From positions 124,001-188,000 of the forward strand of contig JASJFT010000073.1 of the NCBI GenBank assembly GCA_030770425.1: 64,000 bases of DNA, written 5' to 3'. This DNA is from Darksidea phi. Taxonomy: Eukaryota > Ascomycota > Dothideomycetes > Pleosporales > Lentitheciaceae. Positions 56,425 through 64,000 of this stretch are shown here, piece by piece. The notes under the pieces were generated by a model, which was not told the origin of the DNA, did not search any database, and saw only the letters and a list, made by a program, of their open reading frames with translations. Position 1 is the stretch's first letter; each line of letters opens with the position of its first letter. The position numbers and the translations under genes were made by a program.

Positions 56425-57123
56425 CACGACTTTCGCAAGGTCTGAATATGAAGCTGACAGAGCATATGCAAAGAGACTCGGATAGAAAGAAAATGATTGT
56501 GTGAGCAGCTTTCGAATTGATATTGGCAGTAAATCGTTGACGTTACAAAAGTCATGACGTCAATGATACAGCGTTAGTCTCGTCTCGGTCTAGTAAGCAT
56601 GATGAGGAATTGACTACATCAATTCCACGCAAGAGAAATTGCATGTCCGCATCTATATGCATGTCGGAAGGCGCGAGGTATTTACGCGTCGCGTTTTGCG
56701 CTAATGGTCCACAGGTGATCGTCAGGGCAGTGTTATCGGCAAGAGTAACCGCAGCCGCACTAACACCTGTCATTCAACGCATACTAGACGTGTAAACTGG
56801 TGCCAATGATATTTTATAAGTAATAATATTGGGCTAAGATTACAGTTAGATTTTGTGTTTAGACTGCATAAAGGAGGCATCAACTAGGCGCCATTATGGC
56901 ACTTGAGCGTAGGAGTCTAGATCTGATGAAACATTTTGTCGAAGCAATGCGTTGACCGAAAGAACAAAGCCCGCTCTTGAATTACTGATATGAAGATATT
57001 GATTAACATGTTACTCTCGTGGGATAGGGCGTATACAGCACAAGCGATGCGCTCATGAACGCACTGTCATAACATCAGAAAAATTACGCCAAGATTGTAC
57101 TACCCAACTGGAAATAGTGTCTT
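56425..57123. other. intergenic, no gene seen
   Basis: Caleosin promoter and 3' side of the Q/P-rich gene, both on the minus strand. No gene was found. Confidence 0.4.
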
Positions 57124-59302
57124 TTACACAAAGCCCCCGTAATTTGGCCTGTTCGTGTACGAATTTCCCGCCGCAGTCGAAATGCTAATGCCTCCATTGA
57201 TCATCGTCTGGTTCATCATGTTATCAGTCTGCTGTTGCATCTTCAGACTGTGCAACTTTAGTATCATTTCTTCTTGCGTCATGCCTCCGGCAGATTGACC
57301 TTGAGCTGCTCCACCATTACTTTTTGCCTGGCCTGCTCCGGCATCATGTTGTGCATGAGCCCCTTGCACCAGGGCAGCCATCTCTTGGCATACACAGGAG
57401 ATGGCCGCACTCTGGATGGCGGTTGCTTGGGCTGTAAGTCCTGGTAGCGGAGTCCTGTCCCGTCTTTGGACATCAGGTTGATTCAAAACACCGGGCTTGT
57501 ATGTATCTGCGCAAAAGGCCGTGAGCATCTTTTCAAGGCCTTCTGGTTCTTGCATCATGCATAAGAAGAAATACTTGTAAAAGCCCGCGCGGTTGAGGGC
57601 CGGTATATAGGTTGGCTTGATGGGGTTTTCGAGCACAGATCCCATTGGAATCTTCAGCTCTTGCGAATGCGAGTGTTGTTGAAAGTTCCAGATAGGGGCG
57701 AGAGCAGGTTCACAAGGCACCATAAGATGAGGGATGCCCTCGAGGCTCCATAATTTGGCAAACGCCACGTAAGAATCATGCATGAAAAGCCCTATACATG
57801 TGTAAGCGAAACTCGTTCGGATTGACCTTACACTTACGAGCAGCTTCTTCGGCAAAATCCTGCACCTTCCAGCTTTCTAGCATTTTACTCGCCTCTATCA
57901 GTCCTGTGTTCTGCGGCTCAAATTTTCGATCTAGCGTATCGAAGATCAAATCGGCAATTATGAAGAATTCACGTGTGGGTAATTCGGTAGCCGGATCTGC
58001 AAATCTCCATGGGTCGGCCAAAGGCAGGCCACTTATGCTTACAGCTCTCCGGGAAACGGTAAAACCTGGCCGTGGTGAAGTACTCTGCGCTCCGGCGGGG
58101 CGATAAGCCTGATAGGTTGAGCTGGGAGCCGCCGAGTCAGACAGGGGTCGATCTGGTTTGGAGTTTTCAATGATACTCGTATTACCCAAATCAGCGGGTA
58201 GCTCGGCAACGAATTCGGTCGGTGACGTTTGTGGCGCGACTTTCTGGGAAGCTGGCGTAGGTGGTTGGTGTTGTTGCTGGGGTTCCGGAGGAGCGATTGC
58301 GGTCGGTTGCTGTGGGTTGTTGAACTGCGGCGGCGGACTCACGGGAGGAATCGGCTGAAATGACTCTAACTGGGGACTGACAGGTGACGTAGCGGTCCAT
58401 TGCTGCTGTTGCTGCTGTTGCTGCTGCTGATTGGGATGAACAGGAACTGGGGGAGCTGTATTATACTGCTGGAGTGGAGGGGCTGCATTGAATTGCTGGG
58501 GCGGAGGAGTGGGATTGAAAGGTTGTGGTTGCTGAGGAGGAGACGGAGCCCATTGCTGTTGTTGGCTCCCTGGCTGGTTCGTGTTCTGAGTCTGCGAACC
58601 TCCCACAATGCCCGTTTGTTGTCCAGAATACTGATCTGATTGCGGTTGCTGAGGTGGTCCCTGTGGCTGGGTTTGACCTAATTGTGTCTGTGGAGGTGAT
58701 GCTTGGGACTGGCCCTGGTCGACCTGCCCATACGTAGGCTGTCCTTGGGCTAGGCCTCCTATGTTCCCGCCTTGCCCAAACACATTTGCGCTGTAGCTGG
58801 GGATAGCATTAGTTTGTTGATGAGGAGCTTGCGGATTCGGCGTCTGTGGCGTTTGCTGAGGGAAATAGTTGCTTTGTCCGGAGTTCCCAGATGCCGGACT
58901 TCCGTAGGTGGGCTGCGGGAAGGGCGATTGCTGAGGAGTGGAGTTGAACTGCTGCTGCTGGTGCTGCTGATAGTTCTGATAGCTCTCCAGATGCTGTGGT
59001 GTACTCTGTGCTGGCTTGCTTCCCAGCTTCGAGCTTATCGTCTTTCCCAGCTTATTGAGCATCGGCTTCCCCGTTGTCATGGCCTGGTTGAACGCTTGCC
59101 CAAACGCATTGGTAGACTTGTTATGGGACGAGGCCGGTGGACCATAGGTCGGCGCGGGCGCTCCGTACGGCGAGGGGGACTGCTGCTGGTGGGCATAGTG
59201 GGGTTGTTGCTGCGGATTGAAGCCTTGGGCTGGCGGGGTGCTCTGCGTCTGATTTGACGGTGCATACGTTCCCGGGGGAGGTACCGATGAGAATTGCGAC
59301 AT
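57124..59302 (-). CDS. Gln/Pro-rich protein with conserved C-terminal domain, function unknown
   Basis: 710-residue protein, exons 59302-57838 and 57791-57124; the 46-nt intron joins EEAAR to LFMHDSYVAFAKLWSLEGIP in phase. The first about 400 residues are disordered and rich in Q, P, S, N and G, with a polyQ tract (about residues 290-303) and the only ordered-looking island near the start being FNQAMTTGKPMLNKLGKTIS, possibly amphipathic. Residues about 430-600 look folded: LPTREFFIIADLIFDTLDRK, IEASKMLESWKVQDFAEEAA, then HLMVPCEPALAPIWNFQQHS and GFYKYFFLCMMQEPEGLEKM. The tail is again Gln/Gly-rich. I do not recognise the family. The folded part resembles conserved fungal proteins without assigned function. 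Confidence 0.75.
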
Positions 59303-59798
59303 TCTGTGAGATTAAGCAAACACAAGCAAACGAGCTGTGGCATTTGAGAGAGCGAGGAAGGATCCGGAGCTCATGTCAGCCGCACGGAGACACGAGCCTT
59401 GGCACTGCGCCTTCGATCTAGACCCATGTGGGGAACAAGCGAGGCCCAAAGGCCACGGGCTGTAGATGATAGCCATTCATGTTGAGGGGTAGGTAGCTAT
59501 ACATTTGCTTAGCATTTGGAAATGGCATGTAATAGGGATTAGCCAGCGAGTGTTTATTTGCTCGTCCAATCGGAGTGCGGGTCAGTCCGCCTGGCCTGTG
59601 CTTACGTACCATAGCCATTGCGCACGGATAGCTGAGCGTCCGCCTCGCGCCCGGTAGGCGACACTTGATCTGTTCTTCATTATAAACGTACACTTGCGTC
59701 TCTCGGCCAATTTATTTCCTTGCAACAAGAGTCAATTCGTTCAACAACGCACCATTTTCCAAGAAAGAGCAACCAGTATAGCGCCCTGGTTCGACGAG
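59303..59798. other. divergent promoter region
   Basis: About 500 nt between the Q/P-rich gene (minus) and the next plus-strand gene. No feature beyond short frames was seen. Confidence 0.4.
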
Positions 59799-60631
59799 AT
59801 GCAGTATTACGCATACAGGTATCCCATCGTTTTCACATGGTTGAGCATCCTCACATGCCCATTTGCATGCTGCATTGCCTATCCTATATACGTTTTCAAC
59901 AGTGCGCCAAGTTTTGACCGAGAAGCGCTTCGATCAAGGCGCAATAAGATGTCCATCATCCACTCCGAACACAAAGGACGCAGGCTCAACCGCCGAAAAA
60001 GCCTATCAGTTTGGAAAATATGCTGGACAGGGACAAGCCTGTTTAGAAAGTTTCCAACCAGTCAGACTCGCCGCTCTTCTCTAAATTACCCTTCGAACTC
60101 CGCGCAGCCATATTCGAGTCTGCCTTGATCAACACAGGAGCCGTCTACATTCACCGCAAGTCTGGTCGCGCAAGATTCGAGCTGGTCAAATCAATGGCTT
60201 GTGATTTAGACGTCAAGACCACATTGGGTCTAGGGACGCGCGATTGTGTTCTTCTTGACGAATACTCCTGCAACGCCTTGCTCCATACGTGTCGGCTCGT
60301 CTACACGGAAGCCCTGCCCATCTTGTACTCCAAAACCCAGTTCGTCTTCTATTCCACCCCTCCCTTCACCGTCTTCTTGCACATCACTCCAAAACCGCAT
60401 CTTCAACACATCCGGTCCATACGCCTCCTCAACCAGGTAACGCACTCTCGGCGGTACCAATTGCGGGATACAATAGTAGTGGATGCTTGGGTGCGGCTCA
60501 TCGGAGGTTTGTTGAATCTACAAACCTTGCATCTGCTATTCAACTTTCGCATTGATGAACCGATAGCTTCGGATATAGTTCAATGGGCGCAGGCACGTGT
60601 AGACCGAGTGAGGGCTGCAGCGTCAATGTAA
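59799..60631 (+). CDS. LPxELR-type fungal protein, frame disrupted or oddly spliced
   Basis: Two halves that belong together lie in different frames. The first (59799 on) starts MQYYAYRYPIVFTWLSILT with one hydrophobic span, then SFDREALRSRRNKM and RRLNRRKSLS. The second (from about 60047) reads QSDSPLFSKLPFELRAAIFE, VYTEALPILYSKTQFVFYS and ends VRAAASM. The LPFELRxxIFE motif followed by 'L..CR.VY.EA.PILYS' is typical of a very common class of fungal F-box-like/DUF7730-type proteins of unknown function. They can be joined by a 38-nt GT-AG gap (60009-60046), unusually short and without a clear branch site (264 aa), or by one single-base frameshift near 60047-60055, in which case this is a recent pseudogene or a base error. 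Confidence 0.5.
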
Positions 60632-61548
60632 TGCAGGGTACATGTCTACATATTAAAACAGGATAACCTAGTTTCTCAATGGGTGGAACAAGGGACAAGA
60701 GGCCATGCGGAAGTGTTTTTGGTGGCTTAGGAGTAACCTATGCCTCGCACACTAAATCACGCCACCACTACCTCCTCATCAACCGTCTACGTCTAGCGGT
60801 GCTCTGCCTGAAATACCACAGTCCACTAATCTGCTAAATACAGGCACGGAGCTTGGCCGACTCCATCATGGTGCTGGCGTATCTCCATCAGCAACCCAGA
60901 GCCGCCGATTGGTGACCTCAACATCTACCCACCACAAAGTTCGACATTACGCTACGCCGCTAGCTCTCACCTGTCACAATAGTTGCATCGGTCGGACGGA
61001 CACCTACACATTCCACACGATCCCGATCCGAAGTCCGCACCGCGTAATAGGGCTGGCAGTCATTTTCCTACTACGGACGTCAGGAACGTTGCTAACGACC
61101 CCGGCTTCAAGAAAGATCCTACATCCGCAACGCAGATATCAAGCCAACTTGAACTTCACCGCTCAATTGAAGATAGCTCAATAAACGTGCTCTCTGTCAA
61201 TCTCTTTGGGTTATTAGAGGTCGAATGAGAAGACGTGTAGTATTATAACAGGAGAAAGCTCGTCGTTCCTGTCGGATCACATTTCCAGTGAGCCACAGCA
61301 GTCTAGCGATGTAGTGCAGCAGTTGAGATTCGCGGAGTTTCATCTGCGAGAGAGAGGATGAACTGTTTTCTCCGGCGGTGACAGTGCGTTCGATATTGTA
61401 GGAGTTGAGATGAGGTGGGACGAAGCATGTGACTGCATGTTGCATCTGCCAAGAGTGGCCCCAGCGCGCCTTCCCGCGTTGGTCGCGGTTGGCTAGTTTG
61501 CGTCAACAACTAACCTTTGCTAGGCTTCCGCTACCTGTACCGCTCCTA
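60632..61548. other. intergenic, no gene seen
   Basis: About 0.9 kb between the disrupted gene and the F-box gene. No coding signal beyond short frames. Confidence 0.4.
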
Positions 61549-62957
61549 ATGACTATGGAAAAGTCACTGTACGAGATTGATCCTCCTCTGCCATCGTACC
61601 TCTCCCGCCACATGAGCCTGGGCTTCGATGCCGATGACGTTGCAGCGCTCATCAGCTCAATTGACTCCAGCCAGGACCCACGAACCTCGGCGCTACCTCA
61701 CCTCCCCGCTGAAATTCTCTTTCAGATCCTCGAATTTGTACCCGTCGACCACATTCTGGCCTGGAGACTGGTGTGCCGCGGCTTTCGCGACGCCATTGAC
61801 GGGCCGGTGCGATACGCACACCTAAGGAGGGCTGAGTTGATAGGTTATTTAGGTCCACGAACTCAATATCCTTTGAATCTGCTGAGCGAGTCTCGCTATG
61901 AGCATATCAACCTTGTTCGAACGCATTTTGAACGGATCGATGATTCGCCAACCACCAAGGCGCTCGAGACGCGGGCTCAAGCAAAGTGGCATTACGATCT
62001 AGCCATCTTTAGCATTGATAATGCATGGTACAGAGAATTTTCTCGCGTCGAGGACATGACGACACAAGATGGAGTCAGAAGTCCTGCTTGGGGGGGTTTC
62101 TTATATGACTGGCAATTGCTTGGAGAGGAGATACGCTATGGGACACTCAGATGGTGTCTTCGGGTGGATAAAGCGGTGTTGGATGTGCAATTTTCGCCAG
62201 AGACACTAAGATACCATATCTCCATCGACCTGGTCAATAGGAGCATTATGGTCCGGTGGAAAGATTTGTTGTTCAACTTCTTGAAAACCGAAACTCGGCT
62301 CAGAGAACTAACAGAAGAGGTGAGTGTGCAATGTCATTTCTTTATTTCTCGCTCAGCAAGATCTAACAAGTCGAATAGAGGCGCGACTCTTGCTTTACAT
62401 ACAACCTTCAAGAAGATTGCCTGAGAGCAGTGCGCCGCCAGCGCTTCCGTGCGATGCTTGATCTCAACCAGAAGGATCATCGTTACATCAACTGGAAATT
62501 GAGCATGTTGCCCCCTCTCTTTGGTCGACCGCGCTATGATAGAGTCTCTATAGATTTGGCCTGCTTTGAGAGTCGCGAAAACGACGCCGTCCAGATACTC
62601 AGCATGCTACGCAAAGAGGCTAGCATGAGCAGGGAAAAAATTGCCTACCTCAAGCAACTGTCCAAAGATCGATCAAGAATGGAGCGGGATTTGGACGTAA
62701 TGAACACGACATTCGGAGATTGGAAGAGCAAGCTGTTTGGTGTCAGCGCAGGACTAACCGGATCCAGCTCACTACCCATAGTTCCACGAAACCCAGCTAC
62801 ATGGAGCGACGAGCTAAGGGCACAAGAAGAAGAACGTATACGGAAGTGGCGGTCACAACGGGAAGTGATTGGGCAGTTGGCTTTGATGTTGAACGGATCC
62901 ATTGAGGCGATATCGCTGCCCGAGGATGCATTTGATGACTGTGAAAGCGATGTATGA
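61549..62957 (+). CDS. F-box protein
   Basis: Probable substrate-recognition subunit of an SCF ubiquitin ligase. Exons 61549-62319 and 62379-62957 (449 aa), intron 59 nt with a CTAAC branch site. The F-box starts at residue 47: LPHLPAEILFQILEFVPVDH, ILAWRLVCRGFRDAIDGPVR, closely following the L-P-x-E-I-L-x-I-L consensus and the W/LRxVCRxFR end. No leucine-rich, WD40 or kelch repeats follow; instead there is a family-like FxRIDDSPTTKALETRAQAK, WHYDLAIFSIDN, a GRPRYDRVSIDLACFESREN segment after the intron, and a charged helical C-terminus (RMERDLDVMNTTFGDWK). The frame is open upstream to 61429, but the ATG at 61549 fits better; ATG 61555 is an alternative. Target unknown. Confidence 0.82.
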
Positions 62958-63190
62958 ACGATGCTTGCTGTCTACTTCGCATCTCCATCAGTTTATTTCT
63001 TTGAACTCCGTTCGTCCACTCAAGACTTTATCCAATCCAGACTCTTGTCAACCTAATACGATCGCCTGTCTAATGCAAATTGCAAGATTTCGGGTCGCTA
63101 GTAGTGTCCTGTCGCGTCGATATACACCTTCACAGCACCCATTTGCAAGAAGTCAATCTTACCCTGCAGCAGCTTCTCCTCGCCGCCACT

Positions 63191-64000
63191 ATGCGGTCCA
63201 ACGTACATGCAGGTAAGACGCGGTCCTCGCAGGGGCCCCAATCAGGCATAGCGCCTCCCCCTCAATCAACGCATCTGGCTCACCCGCGCCAACTCATCTC
63301 TTACGTCCTTCACGACAACATGGACAATCTGCCTTCGGAGATCGTAGTCTCTATCTTTGAAAATACCAACTCGCTTCAAGATCTGCTCGTCCTTAGACGC
63401 CTGGCTCGACGCTACCGCGACGTGGCAGATCGTTTCTGCGCGGATATTGCGTTCCGACTAGGCCGCGAACACTTTTACGCCTTCGACAAAGCGCTTCTCG
63501 CCGTCCGCCTCAAGCGTATTCCCTTTGCGTCTTGCTGCCACTATGACGAACAGCGAGGAGCGTACTCATTTGTTCCTTCGCTAGATTTTCTTCGGGCTGT
63601 AATAGAAGGCGCGCCAGTCCCTCCAAATTGCCCTGCAATTCCACGTCGACCTTGGATCGAGGATTGTGCAGCAGTCATGGATCTGTATCTACTTGCATTG
63701 GCCTGGAAATCGAGAATGCCAAATGACCCGAATGATGATTACCTCCTCCTTGGAGACAACCATGCTACGTATATGCGAGCAGTCGCACCTCGCTTTCTGG
63801 ATTCTTACCTGCATATATTCTACCGTCTCTGTGTCTTCACCTCACTCTTCGCCCCGAGAGTATTTGCCGAGCCTGCACCACCTATGCAGGATGCGTCGAC
63901 CGAGGAAGAGACCGACTATGCTGTATTCGAGGGCTTTTTTGATTGGTTTTACGCACTACCTGAACCTGGTAGTGAAGTTACGCGTGATTCGAAAGGGCCG
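63191..64000 (+). CDS. F-box protein, 3' end outside the window
   Basis: Open frame to the window end. Two in-frame starts: ATG 63191 (MRSNVHAGKTRSSQ) and ATG 63320 (MDNLPSEIVVSIFENTNS). The second places the F-box at the extreme N-terminus, LPSEIVVSIFENTNSLQDLL followed by VLRRLARRYRDVADRF, and is the more usual arrangement. Downstream: FRLGREHFYAFDKALLAVRL, IPRRPWIEDCAAVMDLYLLA, FEGFFDWFYALPEPGSE. It is adjacent to and in the same orientation as another F-box gene but not obviously a recent duplicate of it. The role is probably ubiquitin-ligase substrate choice, inferred from the family only. Confidence 0.7.
   Translation, partial: MRSNVHAGKTRSSQGPQSGIAPPPQSTHLAHPRQLISYVLHDNMDNLPSEIVVSIFENTNSLQDLLVLRRLARRYRDVADRFCADIAFRLGREHFYAFDKALLAVRLKRIPFASCCHYDEQRGAYSFVPSLDFLRAVIEGAPVPPNCPAIPRRPWIEDCAAVMDLYLLALAWKSRMPNDPNDDYLLLGDNHATYMRAVAPRFLDSYLHIFYRLCVFTSLFAPRVFAEPAPPMQDASTEEETDYAVFEGFFDWFYALPEPGSEVTRDSKGP

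Overview
This 64 kb window is nuclear DNA of a filamentous ascomycete (Pezizomycotina, probably Dothideomycetes; the class is inferred). The evidence is dispersed monocistronic genes on both strands, many 45-60 nt GT..CTAAC..AG introns, and typical families: HET domain, velvet, caleosin, DUF3176, allantoate-type and fucose-type MFS carriers, and a Rom2-like RhoGEF. There are no operons. All gene models were spliced by eye from frame continuity, conserved motifs and splice signals. No rRNA, tRNA, CRISPR array or intact transposon was recognised.

Layout. 0-8 kb: 3' part of the mitochondrial NAD(P) transhydrogenase, a small protein of unknown function, and a Cti6-like PHD-finger protein (minus). 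8.2-9.8 kb: a decayed catalase pseudogene (minus). 11-14 kb: two BTB/POZ genes (plus). 14-18.3 kb: a GC-rich stretch without a credible gene, upstream of a velvet-domain gene at 18.3 kb. 21-27.4 kb (minus): an F-box-like protein and two MFS transporters. 29.3-34.3 kb (minus): a 1657-residue RhoGEF with DEP, DH, PH and CNH domains, divergent from a Baeyer-Villiger-type flavin monooxygenase at 35.3 kb. 38.9-41.5 kb: an amino acid permease with an unusually fragmented 3' end. 44.1 kb: a small protein with two RanBP2-type zinc fingers. 44.9 kb: an assembly gap of 10 Ns inside homopolymers.

45-57 kb is the most accessory-looking part. It holds a HET-domain protein, a cyanophycinase-like pseudogene, a secreted tandem-repeat protein, a four-span DUF3176 membrane protein and a caleosin, all on the minus strand. 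57-64 kb: a Q/P-rich protein, a frame-disrupted LPxELR-type gene and two adjacent F-box genes, the last running off the window.

The best candidate for something undescribed is the 188-residue secreted protein at 49655-50277. It has a signal peptide, an acidic propeptide ending in RR, and eight copies of DGNLRPN separated by basic tripeptides. Five copies carry an EAEA leader, like Kex2/Ste13-processed pheromone precursors. No known pheromone or ribosomal-peptide core was recognised, so it may encode a new multi-copy secreted peptide.

Two genes (catalase and cyanophycinase) are clearly broken by several frameshifts and stops while their neighbours are intact, so true decay is more likely than poor sequence.
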